NCBI GenBank assembly: GCA_023159155.1
Contig: JAJNNX010000049.1
Coordinates: 124,001 to 188,000, forward strand
Direction: 5' to 3'
DNA: 64,000 bases
From: Ustulina deusta
Lineage: Eukaryota > Ascomycota > Sordariomycetes > Xylariales > Xylariaceae
A model generated the notes under the pieces. It was not told the origin of the DNA. It saw only the letters and a program-made list of their open reading frames with translations, and did no database searches. Positions 50,531 to 62,177 of the stretch are shown piece by piece. Each line of letters begins with the position of its first letter. Positions within the stretch are counted from its first letter, which is position 1. A program made the position numbers and the translations under genes.

Positions 50531-53160
50531 AAAAGCAAAACATTACTAAAAATATAGCGAACTTAATATTTTATTTATACTTTTAGCTCCTATATAAAAA
50601 CTATTTATAGATTTTATAGTTAGACTGCCTTTAACTTTTTATAAAAACTACCAAATTAATTATATTTTAATAATTATTAATAGATTTATTAAATTAATAT
50701 ATTTATTTTTTATTAATACTAAAATAATTTTAATATAGCTTACTACCTTATTTTATTAAAAAATTAAATATATTTATAAAAGTTCTACAAGTATTATATT
50801 AGACTACGGCTTTTTTTTTACTAGTTATTTCTAGTTAGACCTATACTATTACTTTAAAATCAAAAAAAAATATTTGGTTATATTTTACCTTAGAACTAAT
50901 AAGCAAACAAAGCATATAAATTAAACAATTAAAAACTACTTTAAATGCTTTATTAATAATAAATAAACTAATTAGCTACAATTATTTTCTTAAGCATATT
51001 TTACGATTAACTTAATTATTAATAGTATAACTAATAAATTATTTTTTAAAGCTTTATATAGCTATATACTAAAGTTTAGATTATTTATTAAAAACAACTT
51101 TACTTTAAAAGGGGTGCTAGTAGTATAAAAATAATTGCAAAAATTATAAACTATTAAAAATAACTTAAAAAATTAGTAGTAAATCGTAGTTAAAAAATAT
51201 TAAAAATATTATAACATTAAATATAAACTTATAACCTATAAAATCAGAAATATAATAATATTATCTATAAAGAACTTAAGTTTTAAATATTCTAAACTTA
51301 TATTTAAGTTTATTAGCCTATTCTAGATCTTTAGTTATATTAGATCGTAGGTATATCGCTTTATATTTTTAGCATAATATATCTGCTTTTATAATATTTT
51401 TCTTATCTAACTATTTAAACCTTAAAAAAATAATACTATATATAATTTATTTATACCAAACCTTATAAATAACTTAAATAAATAAAAAATTAAAAATATA
51501 ATAATAAAATAAATATATAACTATAAGTTATATTATAAAATTAAATAAAAAAGCTAGCTAACTAAATATAACTAATAAGTATTAGCTATTAATATTATAA
51601 TATTTAAAGTAATATAAACTTTTAAATAATAGTAAAATTATTAAAAAAAAAAGAACTTTTAACCTAACAATTTATACCCAAACTAGTTATAAAAAAAAAT
51701 TAATTAATTCTATTTTTACCTAAAAATATTTTACTTTATTACTTAAAAACTTACTACTTTTATAATTATATTAGCCTAAAACTCTAACAAATTAATAAAA
51801 ATAAACTTATAAATATTTGTATAGTTAGAATTAAACTAATTATTTTAAATATTTAATCTATGCTTTATTATTAAGCTATATATAAACTACTTTTAAAATT
51901 AGATTTTATTAAAATAAGTAATATTTATATTAGCTATATTAGCCAATCTAGTAATTTAAGTAATTTAATTAGTAGCGCTTACTATTACTTTTTATATTTC
52001 TAATATAAAACAATAAACAGCTAATATCTATAATATATAACTATAATCTTTAAATTAAAAATATAAAATATTTTTATAAAAATATACCTAGCATTAAGCT
52101 AATATTTAATTATATTAGATAACTTTACGAACTAAAAGTAAATAAAAATATTTATAGCATTAAAAAAGATATATGTTATTATTTAGAGCTGTATATTTTT
52201 TTACTATATTATTATTTGGGTATATATAGCACAAGCATCTTAAACCTATATAAACAACTAATAAACATACTATAAAATAAAAATAGAACTATTTATTTTT
52301 GAATTACCTAAAATACTAGTAATTCTAAACTAGAAATAATAGGTTATTATAAAGCAATAGAATATTTTTAACAAATAAAATTAAATACTAATAAGTTACT
52401 AATAAAACTTTAAAAGTATTTATTAAGCATTTAAGCCCGTTTTATTTATAATTTTATAGCTATCTTTGTTTAATTTAAAGTTAAAAAACTAGTAAAACTA
52501 GTTTAATAATTTATTTATACAAACTATATTAAAAAATATTAAGCTTAAGATTTAATTATATAGTATATTTAAATTAGTAAAAATATTAATATAAAATAAA
52601 TATAATTATATTTATTAGCTTATATATTTTTTTGCTTTTTTAATATTTATTATAAAAAAAAGCTTTTATTTTTTTTATTATATAAACAACTTAGATAGGC
52701 CGGCCGAGATTAGGCTAAGCCCTATTATAAATATTGCTAAAACAGCATTAGTACGTATGCGCTTTATAAACCAAATCTTTAGCAGCCCTATGCTTATATG
52801 CCTTATTTTTAGTATGCATACTTTGCTTGTATATATAACGCTTGCAGTTGTAGCAGTTATAGCTATTAATTATTTTTTAACAAGTTTTATACTAGAAGCA
52901 ATAGTTGTAGCAAATAATAAAGGGCTTATTATCCGAAAAAAAAGCAATAAAGTTAGCGTTAGATATAGTAATACTAGCGTAAAAAGAAAAAAAAAAAAAA
53001 GTAAAAAAAGTGCAGAAAAAGTAAAAAATAATAGCAGCGAAATAAAAAAGTAGCTAAAACTAACTAAAATAATAGCGGTAGCTAAAAAAAAAAGAAAAAA
53101 AAAAAAGAAAAAAAAAGGATTAGGCTGGAATATTTATATAAAACTAGATTAGCTTTATAG

Positions 53161-53191
53161 GTAATTTATGCGTAGCTTACGCTTAAATTAC
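53161..53191. repeat. Short inverted repeat upstream of the 3' LTR of element 2
   Basis: GTAATTTATGCGTA and its near-exact inverse TTACGCTTAAATTAC face each other with a 2-base gap. Confidence 0.75.
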
Positions 53192-53280
53192 TAGTATTAA
53201 AATTCACTATGTACTTAAGTATATAATATATATATATATACTATATTATATATATACTAAAACTTCTAATTAATAATATT

Positions 53281-53370
53281 ATATAGGTATTAAAGTATTT
53301 ATATTAATAATAATAATAATATTATATATTATTAATATAATAGAAATACTTATATACCTATACTTATAAA
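53281..53370. repeat. Long AT-rich inverted repeat
   Basis: A left arm beginning TATAGGTATTAAAGTATTTAT pairs with a right arm that ends AAATACTTATATACCTATA, with TAATAATA repeats at the centre. The whole could fold into a hairpin of about 35-40 bp. Confidence 0.7.
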
Positions 53371-53534
53371 TACCTAATTGATTGTATTGTATTAATTGTA
53401 TATATATTACCTTAATTTTATATAAACCCTATACTTAAATTACCTTTTATTTATATATATATATACCACCTACCTATACTATATACTTTGTATCTTATAT
53501 ACTTATATATATTAAGTTAGGAATAACTTGACTA

Positions 53535-53550
53535 AAGAGGAGAGGATAGT
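53535..53550 (+). other. Polypurine tract of element 2
   Basis: AAAGAGGAGAGGATAG immediately 5' of the 3' LTR, supporting + orientation. Confidence 0.7.
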
Positions 53551-53729
53551 TATTATGCCTAGTATACTAGGACCGGTGCATACTTACTATATATATATAT
53601 TATATCTGTACTTATTTCGATAGAGAATCTTCTTTTTATAAGCTTTAGTTTTATAAGCCAACCTTACCAAATATATAACTTATCCTTTTATATATTATAC
53701 CTGACTTCGTAAACTTTTTATTTATGACA
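53551..53729 (+). repeat. 3' LTR of nested Ty3/gypsy element 2
   Basis: 179 bp, ending TTTATGACA before an A run. Shares GACCGGTGCA and TATAAGCTTTAGTTTTATAA with the 5' LTR. Confidence 0.9.
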
Positions 53730-56700
53730 AAAAAACACTATATTTTAAGCATTTTTTTAGTAAATTCTAATAGTATTTTTTTATTATAAACTATATTATA
53801 ATAAAATATTTTATTATTACTAGGTTTTTGCTTAGTAATATTAATATTATTTTAGTAATATATTTTTAGGCTTTTTTTATAGTTATTTTATAGCTTTAAA
53901 AGAAGTATAGTTAGTTATTAAGTTTTAAAAGCTTAATTATTAATAGGTTATTTTTTAAGTTAAATTTTTTTAAAATATTTCTAGTAAAATATTTAGCTTT
54001 TTATTTTATTTTAACTATTATTTTATTACTATTTATAAATAGTAGCAAAATAATTATTTTTTTTTATTTATACTAATTTATTACTTTTAATAGCTTTTTA
54101 TCTAATTTTATTTTATTAATTTGTTTTTACTAATAATCTTTTTTTGTTTTTTTAATTATAATAAATAGCTTTTACTAGGTAGCTTTTACGTTTTTAATAT
54201 TTAGTAGTTTTTTAAAATCCGCTTATACTTTTATATACTTTATTATTTATTATAGTACTACTTTGCTTTATTTTTATTTTTTTATTTTAATAATCTTTGT
54301 ATAAATTAATATTAAAGTTATTAGTACTTTTATAGTTTTTTTAACTTGCTTTGCGCTTATAGCTTCCTTTATATTTAGTAATATATTAGCCTTTATACTA
54401 ATTAGGTTTTTTAATTATGCTAGTTTTTTATTTTTAATAAAAATTTTAATTGTTTTTTTTTTAAAAATATATTAAATCTTTTGAAAAAAATATTATTTAT
54501 AATAGTTTATAATCTAATAAAGTTTTTAGCTTTTTAGCTATTTAGTTTTTAATAAAAAATATATTTAAAAATATTATATTTATAATATATCCTGCTTAAT
54601 ATATTAGTTTTTTTAGTTTGTTTATAAAGTTTATTTTTGCTTTAATTAACTAATCTATAACTTTTTATTTTTTATAAAGTATTATTGCTTTTAGTTCTTA
54701 ATCTAAGTGTTAAATATTTAGATTTTTTATTATAAAGCAATTTTTTAGTAGCTTTAGTACTATAATATATTTTATTACTATATTTATATTTAAAGTTTTA
54801 TAATATATTAATAACTTATAATTATTAATATTAAATTATATTAAGTTTTTATAGTAAACTAAAGCTTTTTTTTTTATTTTTAATCTTTTTTTTATTTTAA
54901 TATATATTATAACTTTAGGTTTATTAATTTTTTAAGTATTCTAAATATTTACTAGCTTAAAGTTTTAATATTTTTAGTATATTTATGTTTTTTTATTTTT
55001 TTTTATTAATCTATAGTTTTATAACTATTACTATATTTATTTTTTTGTTTTAGTATTTTTATAAAAATATTAAATAATTATTTGTTTTATATTTTATATT
55101 ATAAGCTGTTATGCTTATTATTTTAAGAGCTTAGGCTAGGGCTTTTTTTTAGTATTGTTTAGTTATATTTCTGTTTTACTATTAGTTTTATTGCTTTTTA
55201 GTTTAATAAGTTTGCTAAGTTAGTTTTTTAGTTTTTTGGCCTTTTTTTAAAAATTTCTTAATATTCTAGTAAGTATTGCAGTAATAGCTTGTACTATTTT
55301 TATAAGTTTTTTTATTTTAAAAAGAAGAACTAGAGTTATATATAAAAAGGTTGCTAGGGCTATAGTAGTAATTTTATTTTTTATTTTATTATTTTTTTCT
55401 GTTTTGCTAGATATTATACCTAAAAATAAAATTGTTATAGTTATAGCTTTAGTGCTTAACTCTTTTTGTAGCTATTTTATAAGCATTAAAAAAACTTTTT
55501 TTTTATTATTATTGCTTTATTATTTTAGTTTTTTTATTACTGCTGCCTTTTTTTTTTTAGTAGTTATTCTTAATAAAAAGTTTTTGTTATTATATTCCTT
55601 ATTTTTAGCCCGTTTTATAGCTTTTATTTTAGTTTATAACAACAAAATTATTATATTATTTATTTTTTTAAGCTTTATTAAATAATTATTATAATTTATT
55701 AAGTAAAAACTATAATAATTTATATATTTTAATAATATAATATATTTTTTATTATTTATAAAGTTATAAAAATTAGTTTTTATATTATAATTTTTATATA
55801 AAAACTTTTTATTATAAAATTTTATTATATAATATTTTTAATATTTTAGGTTATAGCAAACAATGTAGTTTTGTTTTTTTTTTTTATAAAAAAGCTTGCT
55901 AACTAAAAATAATTTAAACTTTTATACTAGTTCTTTAAAAGCTATTATTTAGGTTATTTTTTTTATTTATAGATCTATATTTTTATAAAATATATATATT
56001 AATTAAAATAATCCCTATTTATATTTTGATTTTTATAATTATTATTTTTTAAATAATATTTATTAAAATATTAGTTAAGTAGTTAGTTATAAATAAAAAG
56101 ATTTTTAGAACTATATAAACTATTTATTTTTTTAGTAATTTTATTATATTAATATATAAAGTCTATTTAATAATATTTATGTTTTATTTTTTTAGTAGTT
56201 TATTTTTTGTTATAAAATTAGTAGTTTTAATAGCTTATTTAGTTTTAATAGATTGGATATTTTGTATTATTTTTACTAGTAGCTGCAAGTTTTTAAGCAG
56301 TACTATTCTAATTATATAAACTATTAATTAATAAAATTTAATTGTTTTATTACTTAACTAAACTAAAATATAAATATTTTTATAAAATTTTTAAAAAAGT
56401 ACTATTATACTAGCGCTATAAATAGTATATATACTAGTTAATACTAAAAAAACTATTTTAAAAACTAGTTTAAAAAAAAGTTTAATGTTTTGTTTAGTTA
56501 TTTTTATATATAAAAGTATTAATATTTAAAATATTAATTAATTTAATATTTTAGTTTATATTTATATATTAATAAAGTATAAAAATGCTATAATATTATT
56601 TCTGGATTATATATATATTAATATATTAAAATATTACTTAAAAAATTTTATATATTTTTGGGCTATTTACTTATAGCTAATATAAATATTTTTTTAAAAA

Positions 56701-57152
56701 AATTAAATAAAATTATTTAGTACTATTACTAGTATTATTATAACTTTTTTATAGATTTTATTTTTATAGTTAATTTAAGTATATTGCTTAGTAAATATAT
56801 TTTAAAGCAATAAATTAAAATTAAAAATATTTTTTTTAGCTATTTTAAGCTTTAAAAGCAAGTTTATTGCTTAAATTTTGGTTTGTTTAGCCTGCTATAA
56901 ATTAGTTCTTAAAAGTATATTAATAGCTATTGTTTTTATATATATATTTTCGAATATTATGGTTAGGCGTAACAAAGTTATTAGGTCCTATATTAGTAAA
57001 GTTTTCCAGCTAGAGCTAAAGACTATTACTAATTAGACCTTTAGTGTTTTGTAAAAATTAGCTAAAAATTAGCGTTGTTAGTGTTTTTAGTGTAGTGTAC
57101 GCACTGCTACTAACAGTAGCTTGCGCACGGATAATAAATAGAAGGAAAGGTG

Positions 57153-57166
57153 AGCTCGGGCTAGTA
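57153..57166. repeat. Target-site duplication of LINE copy 2, right
   Basis: AGCTCGGGCTAGTA, an exact match to 43136-43149, followed by the resumed kinase reading frame. Confidence 0.92.
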
Positions 57167-57571
57167 AGCAACCGCGACATGGCGAGTTCGGGCAACTGGC
57201 AGTTCCGACAGCAGTGGCCAGCGATCGAGCCGACGGCATGCTGCTCTAACAAATTCTGCCAAAGGATTATTCGTCGGGCCAGCGCCCGCGAGTCTCCCAG
57301 GTTCGCAAACTATCTCTGGTGCGACGCGTGTTGGCCTCAGCTGGAGGCGTCCACGGTCCGATGGATCTGCGCTGCCTCTAGCGGCGACAACCACGAGTTC
57401 GACGTGTGCAGGTTCTTCTACGAGTCCCAAGGCAAATTGCCGCCACACAAGTGTCCCGAGCACGCTGAGAAGGACACAACAGCTTCCAACGCCGCGACAG
57501 TGGTTGGAGGTTTATGGAGTCGGACGAAAACCGAATCGAAGAAAAGCTACGTTCTGGGCAGCGAATATTAA
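57167..57571 (+). pseudogene. VWA / alpha-kinase protein gene, C-terminal part
   Basis: Directly after the right target-site duplication the alpha-kinase frame resumes in phase: SNRDMASSGNWQFRQQWPAI, then CCSNKFCQRIIRR, FANYLWCDACWPQLEA, FDVCRFFYESQGKLPPHKCPEH and a Lys/Ser-rich end at 57571. The Cys/His-rich tail (two CxxxxC pairs and a CxxC) resembles the extra C-terminal zinc-type region of fungal VWA/alpha-kinase proteins. The frame is open and has normal GC, in contrast to the 14 kb of mutated repeat next to it. On its own it begins within LINE sequence, so any start codon used now would be foreign; I treat it as a stranded 3' piece of the gene at 41573-43149. Confidence 0.82.
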
Positions 57572-60500
57572 GCAACAAGGTTAAGTGGTTCATTATCTTT
57601 TTTTAAGCACAAAGTATTTATCCGGCGATCGGATTCTAGCACAATTTATTTTCGCTCTTCTTTAGTTACACTTTACCTACTACCCATGTTGAGCATAATA
57701 GCAAAAGATCACGAATTTTCTCTATTTTACTTTTTTATTGGAATTCCCGATTGGACCAACAGCAGTTCATTTGCATCGAGCCGGAAGATAATTACCCACC
57801 CGGCCAACTTTCTGTTGAGATTCGACATTGTTCCGAACTGGCCGCTATATGCGTGGGATATCTTCTACACTGAAGTGGGCAACCATAAATAGCAGCACTC
57901 ACCTATGGATTACTTACGTTGCCCCTATACTTAGAGATAGCCGTAACCTACACTTCCAAGTATAAATATCATTCATTTCTTATGGGGAATTAAACGATCA
58001 AGTAATAAAGCCAAAATCTTAATTTATTGATGACTCCTAGCTGGGGTGGACGTGTTCCCTCTCTCTCGTGCTAAGGATCCCTTATAGTAGTGTTTTTATA
58101 TACTCTCCTATGTGAAGCCACAAATTGGCTTCCAGTCATACTAAGCCACTCTGATCCACTTACACTACTTCAACACTATGGTAACTCTAGTCCCTAAATG
58201 CTGGGTCGAGTCCCAAACAGTATTAAGTTGTATTGGACGTCATGGTAGGCGAGGCTAGTCAACTTGTCTGTTATAAGATTTGGGGAAACGTGATGAGATT
58301 GACACTTCAATGCTTCGTGGACGCTTTTTGTGCTCTTTTCAATTTACCCTTCAGTAATAATATTATTGGAAACCTGCCTAAGTTCTTTCTGCTGTAAGAA
58401 GAGCTTGAGTTGTCTATATTCGCTGTCCGGCTTATAACTGCCTCGAGTAATAATAATAACTCCTGTTTACATAATATCCCGTTTTTAGTAGGCTTATTAC
58501 TGGTATGGTAAGCACAAGCAGAGATATAATACAGCGATAGAAGCGTAAGGTTAGGTTCGAGAATATTAAGTTGGTGCTTAACTATTTATTTAAACAAGCA
58601 GTTAAGTGTGGGATTGCGTATTTAAGGTAACGGAGTAGCTAGCGAAGATGAGTTCAGGTTCTAGATTCCGTAATAAAGAGTTTCTAATAAAAGAAAAGGG
58701 CGAGAACAGCAATGCATAGATATTAGTTAATTCCAGCAAGCAAGTCTTTTTTACATATACTCGCCTACATACCTTGTGCTAGCAAGCAAGAAGGCAAGCA
58801 AACCATAGGCTCTCTTGTGTCGCTCCTATTGTTATATGGCCACCAGTATTCCGGCGCAGGTGCCGAATTGTTGGCCCTACTGCCAGGTGGGTAACAATGC
58901 GATTGTCTAGGAACGATGGCAAGAAAAAAATTGGGGGGAAAAAAAAACAAAACACCGAACGTGCGTATCACAGGGCGTGACACCCGCGACTTAGTTAAAC
59001 ATAGGATTATTAATGCTCGCATGCGGGGTGGTTTGACATGAACTATACACACGCGCCACGGAACCGTGACAATTCCATTCCTTGTAGTTATACATAGTAC
59101 ATTAAATAACAAGGAGCTGAACTTACTTTGCACGCGAATTACCAAGTTCTCCGGTTGGTAGGGGGTTCCATGTATATACACATGACACATCTAGCTCGGC
59201 GAAGATCTAGATCATCGCTTGACCTCTCGAGAACTTGGACTATTGAGCACTCTGCTCATGATTTGTCATCGAACCCCAGCTTCGTCCAGCGCATGGAATT
59301 GGACTAGGTAGACTAGTAGTCATGGACAGACGTTAATACGACCTCGCAGGCCAGGTCTGTGTTGAACGCGGAGAGATACTTGTAATAATACCAAGTCAAA
59401 CACTTTAGTCGTGGTAAAAGCGACAAAGCCCAGCACACTATTCGCTGTGCTGGGGCACTATTCATGCAGCTAGTTGGCTAGGTTATGCTAGACTAATGCA
59501 TCATCTCAAACCCGGAGCCACATCGCCGGGAGCTCGATGCAAGCCTTGGCTTCCGGGACCCAACCCCCGATCTTATGCACGAGATAGATAGTCTCCGGTA
59601 CGTACCTAGGTACGCCACCCCGCTTCGACTTGCCTTAAGTTTCCGGGGTGTGGGGAGCGAGATGTACCGGTTGTGGAGGAGTGAAATCAACACAACGACT
59701 CGGGTTCAGTAGTGAATGGCATAATATCTGCCGCCTTCTCGCTCATATCTCTTATATGGCTCTACCTAATTCCATTGCACACTATAGATAATAAATAAGT
59801 GCAGGGTGTACACAATCGCTACTACTTAGTACTTACTAGTACAAAAGTCCCAATAGTCCCTATGCACGCTGTAGCTCTCGTACCTATACTAAATACTCAT
59901 GCAACATCACCATCCTTGGCATCCCCCCCCTATTTCCTTGTTTACTACACTACCGTGGCACATGGTCCGAGCGTGGCTAGATCAATCTACATGTACGGGT
60001 GTACAGTTGTATTCTTTTTCAAACCTGGCTTTCTCCCCACCATATTACTACATTGTATTGATGTATGGCATGCGCCTGGAGGTTAGATTACACGGACCAA
60101 TGGAGAGCCCGAGGTCTTCCGGGGGCATGCTGCAGGAGAACAAATAGTAGACCAACTAGGTAATCTTCTCGAGCAAACGGCGCCCCTTCTAGAATCGCAT
60201 TCTATTGCCCTATCTTGTGGGCAGTATCAAGCTCAGAACTAGGTCCACGATATCCCCCGACATTGGCCGCAGGTACCCTATCTATCCGGCAGCGAGTGCA
60301 ACCCTAGGAATACCAAGCCAAGTGGACCGTCGTTGTCAATGCATCTCTCTATCGTACCAAGATGTTTTTGTGCATGCAAGGGGACATGAAGGGGACGTGC
60401 ATATATGCGACGGCGTCTGGCTTAACTTGCACTTCTGATGGTTGAATTTTCGTTGAAGATCTGGAGATACTATGACTTTCATACTTAGACGCAAGATGAC

Positions 60501-60748
60501 AAGATCGTTAGTTATAAATATTGATGGAGAAGTGATAACATGCCAGGGTATATTGTAATCGCCACCTGTCTCCCAATGGCAGTACCAGCCTATATTCAAT
60601 CTACACTCTTTGAATGATGTTGTCACAAACAGTGACAAAAAGGAACCGAAATTGTACGTCTGACCAGAACCGTGAACTCGTAGAGTGATATTAGTCAGCG
60701 TGGAAAGTCTGGGAAAGTAACAAGATATTATTTTGTAGTAATGTTGTT
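57572..60748. other. Gene-poor region
   Basis: No supported gene. Frames at 57686-57892, 58765-59190 and 59799-60147 look random, without domains or splice partners. 57600-58700 is moderately AT-rich but not RIP-like. A CGTACCTAGGTACG palindrome lies near 59598-59611. Confidence 0.55.
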
Positions 60749-62177
60749 TTACGATGATTTTGGCATTGGTATTGCATTCCCGGCAAGCTCCGTCATGCTA
60801 TCCGTCTCTTCTCCTTTGTTGTTCCGACTCCTCAGATTGAAAGAGAGGCTGTGCTGGTCTTTAGATGGCCGCGCAAAGTCTGAAGGCGAATTGCCGTCTG
60901 TCATACGGTGGAGAACTTCCGAGAAAAACAACTTGACAGCAGCCCAAGATGTGACAAGGTAGATGATTGAATTCCAAAATCCTTGGAGAGGGAGGACGAT
61001 CGCGCTCAGAATCTCCAATGCCACTACAGTTTGGCCCCCGTGGACAAGGCTATACACCCTGTTTGCTGATGAGGGGATCCAAGTAACGAGGAGAGCGGTG
61101 AAGAAAAGGAGGGCACATTTCGTGTATGCCCACACTGCACTGCTAGCTTCATTGTTCTTCCTCCGTTTCGCCCTGGTTTGAGATGTATTCGTTGATGTGC
61201 CAATGTTGTTTGGAACAGGGGGCGCCTGACGAGTTGAGGAAATCATGATTGAGTAGGCACTAGGGGCCGAGGCTGCCTTGGATTCAATATCCCGAAGAAG
61301 GTCATCTTCAGCTTTTTGGTCGGTCTGGGCTACAGACTCAGACGTGACGCTGATCTCCGTAGTCACCGTGGTCTTCGGCGGGGATGTATTGTCCAACCTG
61401 GACATCTCGTAGTCATGTCCGCCATGGCTGCTGCTGTCGGCTTTGCGCAGTTGTCTACGTTTCTTGTAGATTTCCCTGCCGGCTCGAATGTAGATAAAAA
61501 ATGTGGCCAAGAGGACAACCCTCCGTCACGTCAGCATAATGGTAGGCTAGCAGTATTGCAGACAAAGCCCTTACCAGATCGGCCCGTATAGAGTGCCCAC
61601 TCTCAAGACATCCCACGAAGAATTTACCCAGCACCATAGAATCGCGTCACCATAAATTCTCCCCTTCGGCCGAGTAGTTATGAAGATGTAGCTGATCGCC
61701 GGCGGGAACGGAACTCCGTAGCAAATCAAGAGGTACCACTTTTCCATTCTCTTCAGCTTCTCGGCATCGAATTTCAAGTAAAATGTCAGATAGACATTGA
61801 AGGCCATGGAAAAAGCCCATAGAGCATCCGAGGGTAAGAACCTAGCAACGCTCGATTTAGATGGAAGAGACGCCAAAAAGACGAAAAGCTTACTGTTGGA
61901 TCAAGAAGCCTTGAATCTGGCACCCCACCGAGTTCTCGTCGTCGATATACGCCCTAGCAATGAGCGTTCCGACATTTACGGCCATATTGCCGAAAGAAGC
62001 ATAGAATATGAGTCGGTTGATAGGCTTGCGGAAGGCACTAGAAAATAAGAAGGTAACAATGATGAAGAGACATCCGATTAGGGAGAAGACCGATCCGACT
62101 CGTTCGGCGATGTTGATAGCGAGGAGAGCGTTTTGGGGGAATGTCAGGCTTTCCTTGGAAAGTATTTTGGTCGACAT
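60749..62177 (-). CDS. cAMP-receptor-like seven-transmembrane GPCR
   Basis: Three reverse-strand exons, 61894-62177, 61575-61841 and 60749-61520, give 440 aa with matching phases. Seven hydrophobic segments in order: VGSVFSLIGCLFIIVTFLF, LIFYASFGNMAVNVGTLIA, ALWAFSMAFNVYLTFYL, WYLLICYGVPFPPAISYIFI, LYGPIWVVLLATFFIYI, YTKCALLFFTALLVTWIPSSANRVY and EILSAIVLPLQGFWNSIIYL. The TM3 region DALWAFSMAFNVYL and TM7 LPLQGFWNSIIYL are typical of the fungal group related to Dictyostelium cAMP receptors (CrlA/GprH-like). A long third intracellular loop (about residues 215-315), Lys/Arg-rich at its start and then Ser/Thr-rich, is the expected G-protein contact and phosphorylation region. The ligand is unknown; relatives are linked to nutrient sensing. 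The gene is intact. Confidence 0.9.

Larger units (their letters stand above)
46115..53729 (+). mobile_element. Ty3/gypsy LTR retrotransposon nested in LINE copy 2, RIP-mutated
   Basis: Two 179-bp LTRs (46115-46293, 53551-53729) start TGTTATGCC/TATTATGCC and end TTTATAATA/TTTATGACA. A purine-rich tract (AAAGAGGAGAGGATAG) precedes the 3' LTR. A-runs of five to six bases on both sides are the likely target-site duplication. RT text near 48890 reads LYIDYKKLN, and YLDD is YLNN at 49189-49200. The integrase zinc-binding segment near 50415-50530 is recognisable (GHFG.KRTLKLL, then CIICFR), followed by a DFIV.LPL catalytic-core start near 50610. The order RT-integrase gives Ty3/gypsy. It differs from element 1 in LTR sequence and length, so it is a separate family. 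All frames carry stops. Confidence 0.9.
43150..57152 (-). mobile_element. Full-length LINE copy 2 inserted in the alpha-kinase gene, with nested LTR element
   Basis: LINE sequence is 43150-46114 plus 53730-57152 (about 6.4 kb), minus strand, matching copy 1 over both ends. The 3' end has GATT units, TGTTTAACGTTGGTACGGGGC and CTCCCTAGGGGTAT. The 5' end read from 57152 starts CACCTTTCCTTC and shares CAAAACACYAAAGGTCTAAT with 18464-18483. Across the nested insertion, sequence on both sides aligns with copy 1 near 28520-28590, so the LINE was whole before the LTR element arrived. A 14-bp exact target-site duplication flanks it. All frames are destroyed by AT-biased change. The coding strand of the LINE opposes that of the kinase gene. 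Confidence 0.9.

Noticed and set aside
55404..55685. 93-codon hydrophobic frame in LINE copy 2
   Set aside because: T-rich mutated LINE DNA read antisense to the LINE gives Phe/Leu/Ile-rich text by chance.
58765..59190. 141-codon minus-strand frame
   Set aside because: No recognisable motif, cysteines and aromatics scattered as in chance translation, and no conserved neighbours.
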